Shown piece by piece: positions 44,691 to 58,689 of a stretch of 64,000 nt of DNA; positions within the stretch are counted from its first letter, which is position 1; every line of letters begins with the position of its first letter. Where the stretch lies: positions 17,445,495 through 17,509,494 of the forward strand of contig OZ023189.1 of assembly GCA_963995505.1 (NCBI GenBank), read 5' to 3'. The notes beneath the pieces were generated by a model. It ran no database searches. It saw nothing but the letters and a program-made list of their open reading frames with translations, and was not told the origin of the DNA. This DNA comes from Hypericum androsaemum. Taxonomy: Eukaryota > Streptophyta > Magnoliopsida > Malpighiales > Hypericaceae. The translations under genes were made by a program, and so were the position numbers.

Positions 44691-47088
44691 AGGTCTCTAT
44701 TTCTCTGTGCTTTGGTTGAGTATACAAGGATCGTTGTCGGATTTGTTATGTCACGACTGATTAGTTAAGGTCGATCACTGAAGTGACAGTTTTCGCTCTA
44801 GAGGTTTCGAGTTCGAGCATTGTGTCGTTACCTTGGTTCGATGTGTTTAATTGTACTCGATCTCTTCTTGATGTCGATGCTTTATCGCTTGATGCTGATC
44901 ATTGTGTTCGGTTGTATATCTGTATAAGAAGTAATGTTAATGCGTGCTGGTTTTCATTTGCCGTTTTGCTTGCTATACTAATGGCTTCCGACCTCTAACG
45001 CGCATTATTTAGGTGCTACTAATGTCGCCTTTGAAGTTTAATTGCCCTTTCCTTCTCCATTACAAAGTAGAGTTAGCCCCTTTGCCTCTGTACCGTCGAA
45101 TTCATCGCTCACTGGCGCTTGTTTAGGTGATCTGCAAGTTATCGGGCTTTGGGTTCATTGGATTTGTCCTACGTTTTTCTATGCCGAGGTCTCAATGACT
45201 GCATCCATGCGTATGTGTATCTGCGTATATGGTGTTCATTCTTAATACCCTTGTTATGCCACTGCAGAAGGGGACAGGAGCTGTGCAACAACGAAGACGA
45301 CCGTGAATATACCAACGGCTGTCCTGCAGCTAGGTTATGTTTAGACTGATGCTTTTGCACATATTGCTCAAGAGACATCTACTTAATGTTTTAAGCCACA
45401 GTACCTCAAAAAGTATTAGTGTGTTCTTTTTTGCTAATCAGATTTTACGAGCAGGAGACCTCTCTTGTTATTTTGTGGCCACAGTGTGATTCGGATTGAT
45501 CAAGGATCCGTTTTTGAAGCTATTTCTCTTTGATTTCTGTATCCGGGCTTCAGTTGGGGCAATGGAACTTCACTCTTCCAGCCAGCCTTCCTTCCTTCAC
45601 ACCTGACAAAATAAGTCCTAATCTTCATCGAGAGAGAGACTCAATGTAACTGTAATGATCTTCCCACTTTTGTTACTTTACGCGGCGTGATGTGATACAG
45701 ATTGATAAGCAATTTGATGCTAGTGGCAAGGGAAAGGCGACTCAAAAGCTCCTCACTAATGGTGGTTGCCGACAGATCCTATACGATGGGTTGCCCCACC
45801 AATTTAGGATATGGAGCTAGGAATTCTTGAAATGGCATTCAGCTGGCTCTCTTTTGCTTAATAGAGTACATATATCCACCACTATTAAAACGCTTTACCC
45901 TTTCCCAGTAACATGAGCTTCTGTTACGGAGTCACAAACGGGTAGGCCGCCCTCCCTCATTTTGAGTAGTGGCTATGACATTTACTGAATTGACCCCCCA
46001 CCCCCGGTGGGCAGTTCTATAGGATGCTTCATTTACTTAACCAACCAATATTTGTATGACATAATCCGGAGCTCGGAGATTATCCGAAACTCTATCCCAA
46101 ATGTGAAACAGACGAGGGATGCGGTTTAGAAGCATACAATTCGAGTTCCATGTCTACATATCTTTTCGATCTGTGGTTACTTCCGTCCTTGTGATCGTCT
46201 CCTGTTCTTTATCCACTTTAAGCTAATCAAATTGGTTTCCTGATTTGCATAGGCTTTGTGCTAGCAATTCGATACAGACCGAGTTCTGTTGCCAACACAT
46301 GATCAGGAGGTTGTACATCTTTTGAAGTAATTGTACATCAGCATCTAATCGACAGAGTATTTACACACGACTTGGAGCTTTCTCACCAATAATCACCAGG
46401 GCCTATCGTATCTCTAACCTGCTTATCTGCACCCAAACACTTAATTCCGATGAACAAGCAAATTCGATGAGAAAACTTCTCGTAAAGAAACAGCTTTAGC
46501 TGAGAAAACTCACAACCATCAGCAACTTAGGTTTCAAGTACTTTGTTTTCGAAGAAACATAGGAGGGGCATTACATACATGTTCAAACACGAGTGTCATG
46601 GACTTGGGTCATGCTACTAATAAAACAGCTCGGGGATACTTTGAAAAGAATCAATGTAAAATAGCTTATTGCTTCCATTTCCACTTCCTTTAAAGTTTTC
46701 TGCTGGCGCAGTACAAATTAGAAATCTGAATACGCACAGCTCGTGACCATTTTCAAAGGCTTTCTGGTATTGCGATCGCCATTTCTGGCACTACAGGTCA
46801 GATATGAAGTGAAATAGTCTATGTCAATATCAGAATTCAGTACCGCTCACCATATGGGACTTTTTTCATACCCATCATTTCAGGTTATCTAACTGCCAGA
46901 CGAAGAAAGCACCACTTCAAAGGCTCTCAAACTTCACAGACCTGTGACATCACACACTGATTACATGCTACTCTTGGCATTGAATCGTAATGACATCAAT
47001 TATGCACGAAGCATACCGTAGTTCTGGAGCTTCTAAAGCCTAACAGGATGACCTGGGAGCAGTCGGTAAGGCTGTGAAGCAGCATCTA
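44691..47088. other. TOM6 3' region and intergenic, no second gene seen
   Basis: The first part is probably TOM6 3' UTR or downstream sequence. I find no splice-supported gene and no family similarity in the small open frames here. Confidence 0.5.
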
Positions 47089-48555
47089 TCAAATTTCTTC
47101 CTGTTGCTTTTGAGTTTCTGTCATTTCCTTCTTCAACAATGTTACCATTTTCTCATTTCCCATTTTTGAATATCCTTTTACAAATGCCTCATAGATCTTG
47201 GGATCGGGTTTATAACCTTTTCCAACCATCTCTGCCTGAAGCTTCAACGCTTCATCCATCTTCCCTTCATTGCATAACCCGTTTATCAAAAGCTCGTAGC
47301 TCTTTCTACTAAGACGAAAGCCATGATCTTTTGTTGCAGCTTTCATGATCTTTATTCCGTCGACAACTCTATCATTCTCACAAAGCGCCTCAATCAAAAT
47401 ACTCATGGTTGAGCCGTCTGGCCTAAAACCCTGCCTGCGCATGCCATTGTAAATAAGCAAACCAGAATCAACATTTCCAACTCTGCAATGCCCTTCGACC
47501 AAATTCCCCAAAGTAACACATGTACCCTCCACTCCTTTCAGTCCCATCTCCCTAAAGACCTCCTCCGCCTTATCTGCCTTCCCAGCCTCACAATAAGCCC
47601 CAATCACCGTATTATAACCCACCACGTCGGGTTCAACCCCCTCGACCCGCATCTCTTCCCACAACTTCTCAACCTCCTCCATCCTCCCTTCCTCACAAAG
47701 CGCGGCTATCAAGACACTATAACTAAACCCGTTAGGAATGCAACCGAACCTCCTCAGTTCCCTCCAAACCTTCTCCACCAGCCCCACCTCGCCATGTCGA
47801 TAAAAACCCTCCATCAAAGCATTAAAACTATGCACATTAGGCCTCACTTTAACAACCCTTTTCGCCTCCTCTTCCTCCCCCAACCCGAACACCTCCCTAA
47901 AAACGCGATACCCCTCATGACACCCCCTACACTTGACAACCCAAGAAACCAAGCAATTACAAGTACCCACCTGAGGGCTAATCCCACGAGACCTCAACTT
48001 CCTCACAACCTCAAGAGACCCATCAACCTTCCTCACCTCCAAACACGTCCTAATCAATAAATCAAACACAAAGGGTGCAGAGTCACACTCCCTATAACTC
48101 TTAACAAGAACCTCAAACAACCCCATGACGGGCTCTCCATAGTTAAACGAATCGGGGCAACGGAGGGCCGTCCTGATGACGTGGCAGGCGTGGGCCCGGA
48201 GGCGGCCCCGCGCGAGGAGGTGGGCGAGGGTGGCGAGGGAGGAGAGGTCGTGGGCGAAGAGGGAAGGGTGGGAGAGGGTGAAGTGGAAGAAGCGGAGAGC
48301 CAGGTGTGGTTTTGGCTTCAGGTGGAGGGCAATTTGGGAAACCTGGGATGGGGTGAGTTGGGCGGCGGAGGTGGCGAGGAGGGACCGTAGCTGGGCCCAC
48401 CGAGTTCTGGAGCGGTGGTGGATGAGGAAGGTTACGATGGTCGGGATTAGATCGGACGGTGGAGATTGAGTGGAGAAGAAGAAGAGGGTTTTGGGTTTTA
48501 GGGGAGTCAAAATTGGAGGTACCAATACGGTGCGTTTTAGGACTGTAGATGCCAT
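47089..48555 (-). CDS. P-class pentatricopeptide repeat protein
   Basis: A 488-aa intronless protein, typical for PPR genes. The start is the ATG at 48553-48555 (MASTVLKRTVLVPP); the frame extends upstream only through non-ATG codons. The N-terminus is basic, Ser/Thr-rich and poor in acidic residues, like a mitochondrial or plastid presequence. From about residue 150 there are degenerate and then clear 35-residue repeats, for example NVHSFNALMEGFYRHGEVGL, NGFSYSVLIAALCEEGRMEE, DVVGYNTVIGAYCEAGKADK, DGSTMSILIEALCENDRVVD and SRKSYELLINGLCNEGKMDE. There are no E or DYW motifs, so it is P-class. Such proteins bind single-stranded organellar RNA. It resembles Arabidopsis At2g15980, from memory. 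Confidence 0.92.
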   Translation of the reverse strand: MASTVLKRTVLVPPILTPLKPKTLFFFSTQSPPSDLIPTIVTFLIHHRSRTRWAQLRSLLATSAAQLTPSQVSQIALHLKPKPHLALRFFHFTLSHPSLFAHDLSSLATLAHLLARGRLRAHACHVIRTALRCPDSFNYGEPVMGLFEVLVKSYRECDSAPFVFDLLIRTCLEVRKVDGSLEVVRKLRSRGISPQVGTCNCLVSWVVKCRGCHEGYRVFREVFGLGEEEEAKRVVKVRPNVHSFNALMEGFYRHGEVGLVEKVWRELRRFGCIPNGFSYSVLIAALCEEGRMEEVEKLWEEMRVEGVEPDVVGYNTVIGAYCEAGKADKAEEVFREMGLKGVEGTCVTLGNLVEGHCRVGNVDSGLLIYNGMRRQGFRPDGSTMSILIEALCENDRVVDGIKIMKAATKDHGFRLSRKSYELLINGLCNEGKMDEALKLQAEMVGKGYKPDPKIYEAFVKGYSKMGNEKMVTLLKKEMTETQKQQEEI

Positions 48556-49436
48556 TACAGGGAGTGAGTGAGCTCCCGCCACCCTGACACGGTGGCGGGC
48601 TTCCGTTATTCTTTTCCGGCTCTCTAGGGACAATTTCGGATTAGTACGCCGCAATTTAAAATCATCTCAATTTAGTACATTGAGATTTTGAATTATCAGC
48701 TCGGTTCCAAAGTTTTCCATTTTCTAATTTTAACTTTTAGCAAGACGGTGAAATATTGCCGATTATCGAAATTTTTTTCTTGATAACGTAAGGTTTAGAG
48801 TGATAGATCACCCGTACAAGGGCTTAATCGTACTTCTCAAACATGTTATATGACTTTTTATAAGTAAAATTTTTATTTAATAACGTAATATTTATATCCG
48901 TATAGAAATCTCTCGTAAAAGTACTGGATTGCAACTAGTCGGCCTTGTTGAAACTGTGAGCGGTAAAACCATTGCAACTAGCCGGCTTATAGGCCCTTTA
49001 GCCCAATTGAGAAAGACCAAGACCATATAAAAATCAAAATCATGGATTTGGGGATACCCTAGACTAGAAAAGTAGTTCCATCAGCATCATATCCCATATG
49101 GGTTTCCCAATTATTTTGCCATGAATATATTCCCAGTCACTTGAATTGAGGCTTAGTGGCAATCAGATAGCATTTTCTTCTTTTGGAGAATTGTTGGTAA
49201 TGGATGATGGGCTAAGAGAGAATCACATATATCCATGACATCCCTTTCAAATATTTGTTAAAAAAAGGGGAAGCATTTGGTAAGTACAAGTATGTATTGG
49301 TTGTGGATATAGACTCTCAAAATATATTGGATTCATGTTCTTCCTCTTGTTGATACATTTTTGTATAATTTTTCCATGTTTTCAAATTTCCTCCCAACAG
49401 AAATTTAGTTTATAGTTGCATAACAATGAATATTTT
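48556..49436. other. intergenic, no gene seen
   Basis: Upstream region of the PPR gene followed by AT-rich DNA; no further coding signal. Confidence 0.55.
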
Positions 49437-50291
49437 ATGCGGACCACTGGACCACAAATCTCCGGACCACCGAACGATGAACCCTGGACCACCGAACCCC
49501 CGGACCATCAGACCATGGACCCTTGGACCACGGACCACGGACCACTAGACCCCCGGACCCTGGACCACGGAACCCTGAACACCGGACCAGACCACCGGAC
49601 CCTGGGAACACCTAACCACAGACCCCGGACAATCGAACCCTCGGACCACAAATTCCGGACCACCGAACCACAGACTGCAGACCCCGGACTACCGAACCAT
49701 AGATCCATGGACCATCGAACCCACAGACCCCGGACCACCGAACCACAGACCCTTGGACCGCGAACCTTGAACCACCGACCCTCGGACCACTGGACCACAA
49801 ACCATAGAACCCCAGACCATCGGACCCTCGGACCACGACCCCTGGATCGCAGACCAGACCACGGACCGCCGGACACTAGGACCCCTGGACCCCCGAACCA
49901 TAGACCCCGCCGAACCCCTAAACCCTCGGACCACGGATCATCAGACCCCGGACTATTGGACCACCGAACCACAGACCCCGGACCGCAGACTCCCAGACCG
50001 CAGGAACACCGGACCGCAGGACCACCAGACCCCCTGATCTCGGACCACCGGACACCGAACTACCAGACCACTGAACCACGGACCTCGGACAACTTGACCA
50101 TCGGACCCCCAGACAACCAGACCATGGACCACCGGACCGTCGAACTTTCAAGCCACGGACCCCTGGAGAACTGGACCGCCGGACTCCCGAACCACTAAAC
50201 CCTCGATCCCGAACCCCCGGACAACCAGACCACTGGACCGCCAGACCCCGGACCCCCTTGACTCTGAACCACCCCCCCCCCCCCCCCCCCC
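49437..50291. repeat. degenerate GGACC-rich array ending in a C20 run
   Basis: About 840 bp built almost only from short words such as GGACCAC, CGGACC, AACCAC, AGACC and CCCCGGACC, with no fixed unit length. The words GGACC and AGACC recur every 8-17 bases throughout. It ends in a run of 20 C (50272-50291). Stop codons are rare in all frames, so long meaningless open frames occur on both strands (for example 260 codons, plus). I see no gene and no flanking duplication. Confidence 0.85.
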
Positions 50292-50399
50292 GGGAGAGGA
50301 ACAACAGCTGGAAACGGCTGCTAATACCCCGTAGGCTGAGGAGGATCGCCGGACCACGGATCCCGACTCCCGGAACCCCCGACCCCGTTCTTTTTTATT

Positions 50400-51541
50400 T
50401 TTGTATAGCTTAAAAAATATTGAAAGATATGTTTTGCGGATTTTGAAATAAAACAATACTTGTATCGCGCGTGTATATTTACTAATACCTAAAAAAAATA
50501 ATTAACTAATTTAAAATTAAGAAACTATTTTATGCAGGATAAGAATTTGTTCTTCCATGTCACCAATTACATCGGAGACCATTAACTGCTTGCTCGAATT
50601 TCTACTCAACAATGTCTTTCCGATTGGAAATTATACCAGAAGTTTGGTGAACCGGATATGATTTCTTAACTTATCAATTAATGCTACTTAGCGTCAGAAT
50701 GATCGAATATACTTAATTGTTTCAATTTGTTAAACAACCGGCATCGTCTGCTACCTAAATTATTTGTGTGCCTTTTCAAGATGCTGATTCGCTGGTATAA
50801 CTTGAACCACGAACCTAATCAATTCCATCCTCCCAAACAAAGTCTAAGTACATAACGAATGTTCTACCTCATTAAGAGTTTTGGAAGTCAAGGATTGCTA
50901 ATGTTAAATATTTGTTGGAAAATTTTTGTCATAATTCAAAATTTATGTAACTTTTATTTATCCTACTTGAACCTAGATTATTTGGCCCAGTACATATTCG
51001 GATATCAAGTTGTATCGATCAAAAACGAAATTCCTTAAATCTTTATAATGCATCCAAGATAGTCTCCATTTACAACTCTAAATTAACATCCCATCCAACA
51101 ATAATCTCTAGCTCTTACCATAGTTTTTTTTCCCAAAAATTAAGCAACTTGATGTTTAGTTGCATATTCGTTCATTTCCCAGACCATTTTGAGAATTTTT
51201 GGATTAGAACCACGAAAAGTGGAAATTCGTATATATTCTTATGTTGCGACGTGACGCAATTATATGTCTCTCGGTGCCCAAATCATATTATGCAGTTTAT
51301 TTGTTCGTCCCCTTGTAAACCTATATTCACAAAAATTGTCACCACTACTATGGTCACCAAAAATATTACAAAGAATCATTCCTTTCTTAGCTTCAAACAC
51401 AAGCTAAAAACGTATACGAATTAACCTGATTAGATAATTTACCACGTCTCAGAGGAATATGATTATTTGTAGTTTTCTCTTCAACTAAACGACTATAAAA
51501 AGTAGAACATTTTTAGAGAATTAATCGTTCTCGGACGAACC
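50400..51541. other. intergenic, no gene seen
   Basis: AT-rich region upstream of the DC1 gene; no recognisable coding sequence. Confidence 0.55.
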
Positions 51542-52387
51542 ATGAAATATAGTGAGATATCTCATTTTAGCCACCCTCAACACAAGCTCAAGTTCGAGTA
51601 CTCGGAAACGCCTTTCAAGTGCGATGGTTGCAAGGAAGTAGGGATCGGATCTCGCTACAAATGCTATTCATGCGACTTCGATCTCCACATGCATTGCGCC
51701 CTACCTTCTCCCGCAATCCACCACCCTTTCTACACCAAATGTTCCTTCAAGTTCCTCTCCCGCCAGCCCGGCGACAAGCCCCGGTACTGCAACGCCTGCG
51801 AAAGGGACGTCTCCGGCTTCCTCTACCACTGTGAGGACTGCGGGTTCGATCTCCACCCGTGCTGTGCGAAGCTCCCCGTCGTGCTCGATGACGGAGAGGT
51901 GAAGCTGTACCTCTATAGGAAGGTAAGTGCATCTATTTTGTAGAAGTAAATTTTTAAGCCCGCCAGTAATTGAACCATGAAATTTCGTCAGGTAAGCGCA
52001 TCTTGTCACAAGTGTGGCAGGAAAGGGAGGAGCTGGACGTACAGGTCGAAGTGCAAGAAGTACAATTTGCATGTTGCCTGTGTCAAGGACATGTTGGTGG
52101 AGAGTTGGCATGAATTATACTATGGAAGGTCCAATAATTGCAATAATTTCCAAAGATCATATGATCAGGTGAAGGGCTTTGGCAACAATTTCCCAAGTAC
52201 TAGGAGGCTGGAGACTAGGATCCCTAGCTTGAAGAATACACTCCAAACCCACCACCATAAGAGCAAAGGGAAGGTGAAGGCTTGCTGTGAGATTGCTGGA
52301 TTGGCCGTACAGTTTGTGATTTCGGCTGTTCTTGGAGATCCAACGGCTCTAATTGCCGGGGTAATAGGGACCTTTATAAAAGGTTGA
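51542..52387 (+). CDS. DC1 (cysteine/histidine-rich C1-like) domain protein
   Basis: Two exons, 51542-51922 and 51992-52387, encode 258 aa. Three C1-like zinc modules are visible. The first two are HPQHKLKFEYSETPFKCDGC through CDFDLHMHCA (about residues 12-58), and HPFYTKC through CEDCGFDLHPCCAKL (about 60-111). The third is VSASCHKCGRKGRSW through KKYNLHVACV (about 128-160). The tail is basic and ends in a hydrophobic stretch (IAGLAVQFVISAVLGDPTAL). DC1 proteins are plant-specific; some act in stress and defence signalling, but the biochemical role of this one is unknown. The 69-bp intron has an odd duplication at its borders. Reading through the intron would stop after five residues. Confidence 0.88.
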
Positions 52388-53844
52388 AGAAGATGGTTGA
52401 AATTGGGTTAATTATCATGTTTAAAATTATTAGCTATATTATGTTTGCTTTTTTTCTTTGTCTTTGTAGAAAATTATGGTACGTCATGTTTAGAATAATG
52501 TCCTTATGCCTTAATGTAAATAAGTTAAGTATTTCTCTTTCATGCTCAGCTTGGCATATATAGCTAGTTGAGCCCAATTGGTAATCGCAATTTACCTCGT
52601 ATATTAATTATCACGAGTATCGTGGTTTTTGGCTTGAGAAAAAAAAGTTCGATTCTCGAAGGTTTTCCATCGAATTTTACTTCGGGAGAATTTTACCGAA
52701 ACTTGTGTGTTGCAACTTCGTGCTAGCCACGAGAGAACTAAATGCCCAAAGTTATATGCTTGTAAATATTTATAGAACTGAATAAACTCTACTTACAAAA
52801 AATTCGAATACCACAAGTCGACTAAAACTAAGATTAGAGTTGTGCAATAACTTTTTCACACAAATTATACGTGGTAGATTTGAAATTTCGAGAAAGCGAG
52901 ACTTGACACAAAAATCTAATTATCTCTCATCATAACGGCCACAGAGACAAAAACAGATACAAGAAATGTGCTAACTTTTGATTAAAAAATTACAATAAAT
53001 TTTTAGTAACCTATATGCGATTTTTATGATGCTAAATGAAAATATCACAATAAAAATAAATTATGAACCTCACTTATTTTATAATAACATGGTGTAAGTG
53101 ATAATTGGTAAATATGTATGGATTAATAGAGTCAACAACCATGAGTTTGGAGCCTAATGGATTGGACACTGCCCTATTAATTTTGGTGATCGAACTTACA
53201 CCATAGAATTCTAAAAAAAAATCCTTACACCATGTTCTAAATTGAGTCTTAATTGCTGTTTGAGTTTTATTAGGATTAAGTAGAATTTAGTCATTTTTTG
53301 CTGTAAATATCTACTGGTATTATTATAATCAGTATCGCAAAAAATAGTGGAAAATTTTAGTTTGGGAACACCCCGAGATGCAGTCAATTTGAAAATTTGA
53401 GTTAACAAATTTTGTATCTCGTTTTTTTCCATCACTGCATTTTAATTTCTAACAATAACACCATAGGGTTCCCACTTGAAACTTACTACATATTCAAATT
53501 TAGATTAATAGTCTAGTGTGTGATATCAAAAATATTGACAATATGGTCCTTAACAACGTGACAAAAACATTGTTGAAGAAATGCATGTCCTATTCAGCAA
53601 AAGAATACAAAATAGGTAACAAGATAACACGGATCCATGAGAATATTAATCAAATAATTAAAATTTCTGGCATCAATCAATCCCGAAGGAATCCTAGCCT
53701 GTTCATTCAACGTGTGACCGATAATTCGATAACTACAAAATAATATTAACGACCCAAGCCGCGTAAGCCAAATATTTAAATCCTCGAGTGAAAAAACCAA
53801 ATGAAAAAAAACATTAGCAGCTCCAAGAAATAAAAAAAGGATTA
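52388..53844. other. intergenic, no gene seen
   Basis: AT-rich DNA without supported genes. Small open frames on both strands around 53211-53800 show no family features. Confidence 0.55.
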
Positions 53845-54354
53845 ATGGGCAATTCTAGCTCCTGTATCCCAATTGTGAAGAAGGGTGCACCAAAAGCTAA
53901 GTTGGTTCTTGAAGATGGGAGGCTCCAACAGTTCTCGACTCCGATTAAGGTTTCACAAGTAGTCACTAAGGCGATTGCAAACCCGACCTGCTTCATATGT
54001 AACGCGGATGACATAAACTTCAATGAGTATGTTCATCCGCTTGTAGGTGACGACGAGCTTCAGCTTGGTCAACTCTACTTCGAGCTGCCATCTTACTGGC
54101 TCAAGAGTCAACTCTCGGCTGATCAGATGGGTGCCTTGGCCGTCAAGGCAAATAAGGCTCTCGATGTTTATGGCAGTAGGGTTCATCTTGGGCTTGGCAG
54201 GGGTAATTGGTGTGGACTAATTAGGAGGAGGATTGACCCTTTGGAGTTTACGTGTAATGAGGGAGATGAGGTGAGAGGTGGAGGGAAGAGATTAGTTAAT
54301 CATAGAACAGAATTATGGGTCATCTTGGAGGAGGGTGGAGATGGGGATCAGTGA
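53845..54354 (+). CDS. PADRE (DUF4228) domain protein
   Basis: A single-exon 169-aa protein. It begins MGNSSSCIPIVKKGAPKAKL, with Gly2 and Cys7 in a context that favours N-myristoylation and palmitoylation, so membrane association is likely. The family blocks LVLEDGRLQQFSTPIKVSQV, FICNADDINFNEYVHPL, DDELQLGQLYFELP and LSADQMGALAVKANKAL follow in the usual order. PADRE genes are often induced by pathogens and abiotic stress; the molecular function is not established. No intron is needed and the start is the first ATG of the frame. Confidence 0.9.
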   Translation: MGNSSSCIPIVKKGAPKAKLVLEDGRLQQFSTPIKVSQVVTKAIANPTCFICNADDINFNEYVHPLVGDDELQLGQLYFELPSYWLKSQLSADQMGALAVKANKALDVYGSRVHLGLGRGNWCGLIRRRIDPLEFTCNEGDEVRGGGKRLVNHRTELWVILEEGGDGDQ

Positions 54355-55409
54355 AACTGAAATTAGTGTTGCTTAATTAGTTTAGTGCACAAAAGAGACT
54401 AGTTGAGTAGAGGTGGAATGATCGAGAAAGTCTGGTCTACACGAAGGGGCTTTTTTTGCATACCAATAGAGCACTTCTTCTGGCAACTGATAATTTCTCA
54501 TTCATTCTACCCTTTTTCACGTTCAAGAATGATTATGTTGGCCGCACTTACAGTAAGATATTATTCTGTATCTTGAGTTCTTTAGGTAATTTTGGCAGTT
54601 ACCTTTCTACATTTCTCATGTAATTAGCTTTAGCCTCATCTTCCTCTTGAATCTTTTTTAAGGTGTATCTTTCACAATGAATAATGTACAAATCTATTTA
54701 CTTATTAAAAAAAGGCTTAGTGCTTGGGTTTTTGGTGTGTGTTTCTATACTGTATCTTAATGGGCCAACCAAGATCAGGCCCATTCAATTAATTTTGGAT
54801 GTACCGACTTAGGCCCACGGACTGGGTTGGCGGTTTAGAAGAATGCTTTGTAAAGTCAAAGGTCTTGTAACACGATGAATTAATATTTAACATTTGAGGC
54901 ATGATTCCATTATACTTGTCTTCGATGTCACTGTTATAAACTTATAATTGGATTTAACAAAAAACCCAGATTTTTCACCGAAGAAACTTTCTATCTTTCA
55001 AAAATTTACCATGTCCGAATCTGGATTGATCGATTGTAAATATTATTAATCGTCATATTATATACATTCTACTTAGTATCGTATTCTCCCGATTATGATT
55101 AATGGGGTTGTGACCGCCGACCTCATCAAAACGCTACCACACAAAAATCCGTAGGAAAAAAAGTGTCGTAGAAAGAAAAACATATATTGACGTTAAAAAT
55201 CGCAAAAACAATACCACAACGTTACCAAAACAAAAACCAAACATGAACAAAAATACACGAAATTGGATTAGTTAATTTTATAATATTGTTTAACAAAAAG
55301 GATGACGAAAACACCAGCAAGCACTCTGCATGTGCGCAACACGCACCCGTAATAACAATAATATCGCTGGAGACTTTTTTATTTTGTTACAAGAAATAAA
55401 GAAAATGAT
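54355..55409. other. intergenic, no gene seen
   Basis: Contains the presumed 3' ends of two convergent genes (PADRE and phytoglobin). No other coding signal is seen. Confidence 0.55.
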
Positions 55410-57212
<1,803 letters not shown>

Positions 57213-58547
57213 TCAACCACAGCCGTAGTTCACATCTGGTTTAGTGACCAGTGACTCAAAGGGAACTGCAATTCTTTCTTTCACCACGCATCGGGCTTCT
57301 CCGTCTTCCTTGACGAGGACTCTTCCAGGTGGGCATTCAACGGAATAGCTCTTCTCGCCACTATTTGGTTGCTGGAGCAAACCCAAGAGCTTGAGAGGGA
57401 AATTTGTTTTTGAAAGACTAGGCCCGAATCCAGACATGCTCAGCACATATATCACACCACCAAAGGCGATCACTGACTTGGCTGCTGCACCAATGAAATG
57501 TCCCAACAATTTTCCAGAATTCTGGGATTTTGGTTGCCTTTCCTCGCTGTCTGGCTCTTTCAGGCTCTCCGCTGCTTCACTGGCAACTACACCATTCTGA
57601 ACAGCCTTGTTCGAAGATGGAAAATGTGAGAGAAATTGGGGCTTCGGAATCCGACCATAAGGAGGAAGAATAAGATCTTGATCTCGCTCGTTCACATCAC
57701 CTACAAATGCGGAAGCTTCCTGAATTACTTGCAAGTCTTCACCTTTGTATTCCTTGAGCTGACAAAACAGCTTCTGGCGGCTGTGTTCAAGCTCAGCACG
57801 GGCAACCTCCCGTTCATAGCGCTGTTGCTGCTGCAGATCCTAACCTCAGAAACATACACAAAAGTAAGCAAAAGGCAAGGGTAACCCAACAAACAACCAG
57901 TCCAAGAAACGACGAAAACCCGATAAGAGAGTCATGTAATACATATTTAAACCCTTTCAAAGCAAGAGGAGACCTTCAAGAAACACCACAACAGTAGTTG
58001 ACATCTACAACAAACTAATTCCTCAATGACTAACAACCATAGCCCATTTCCGTGGTTTTCACCTAAAACGAACCCGAAAAGAGCATCAAACCTTGTCCCA
58101 TTCAAAAAACAAGCACATGAAAAAAGCCAATCAATCTCCCCCCTCTCATGTATAAATCTAATTACCCTTTCCAACCACACTTACCAAAATCCAAGCACAC
58201 CAACATACAAAAAAAAACTAGGGTTCTAGGCCTAAAGATTCAAACTTTAACAACAGAAGAGAAAAGGGTATCGCAAAATGAAGAGAAACCTGCAAGTGGG
58301 CAAGCTGGTTTTCAAGGGCCTCAAGGGCATCCCTTATATGCAAAAGCCTAATAGCATTCTCATCCTCCTCCTCTTCATCATCATCCTCTTCATCTGCTTC
58401 ACTCCACAAATCACCATCATTTGGCTCCAAAGTTAGAACCTTTTCCTCCCCATTGTTCTCCGGAGTGGCCTTGTGGATGCAATTGCTGATCTTGAGCCTC
58501 AAGTCCATGGCTTTAGCCAATGCCGCCCCTATTCCTTCATCCTCCAT
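57213..58547 (-). CDS. PDV2: plastid division protein PDV2
   Basis: Two exons, 58290-58547 and 57213-57839, encode 294 aa. The first ATG (58545-58547) gives MEDEGIGAALAKAMDLRLKI. An acidic run (about residues 51-63) leads into a coiled coil, IRDALEALENQLAHLQ, that continues into exon 2 to about residue 126. One transmembrane helix lies at about 199-221 (HFIGAAAKSVIAFGGVIYVL). The intermembrane-space tail has the conserved ECPPGRVLVKEDGEARCVVK and ends in Gly (NYGCG). PDV2 sits in the outer plastid envelope, recruits the dynamin DRP5B to the division ring, and its C-terminal end binds ARC6. All these parts are present, so the gene looks functional. Confidence 0.93.
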
Positions 58548-58689
58548 CTCAGATTCAGTAATTTGTTTTCTGGGTTTCCGACAAGTAATTGGAAAGGTGG
58601 GTGGGTGCTTTGGGGATTTTGGGATGGTTGGTGTCTTCTTGTCTTGTCCAGTCTCCTCCTCCTTGTTGGGTTTTGGTAGAACCGCCAAA

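Noticed and set aside
47488..48060. 190-codon plus frame over the PPR gene
   Set aside because: It is antisense to the clear 35-residue PPR repeats and is Pro/His-rich through codon bias.
48556..48654. Upstream extension of the PPR reading frame
   Set aside because: It begins at a TTG codon. The first ATG is at 48555 and is followed by a presequence-like N-terminus.
49416..50198. 260-codon open frame with TTEPPDHQ-like repeats
   Set aside because: The word array lacks T-rich stop codons in all frames and opposite-strand frames are equally long, so it is a composition effect.
51923..51943. A 133-aa DC1 protein ending in the intron
   Set aside because: Splicing at the GT-AG pair joins a third C1-like module in frame, which is better supported. 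An intron-retained form remains possible.
58548..58688. Upstream extension of the PDV2 reading frame
   Set aside because: It begins at TTG; the first ATG gives the conserved MEDEGIG start of PDV2.
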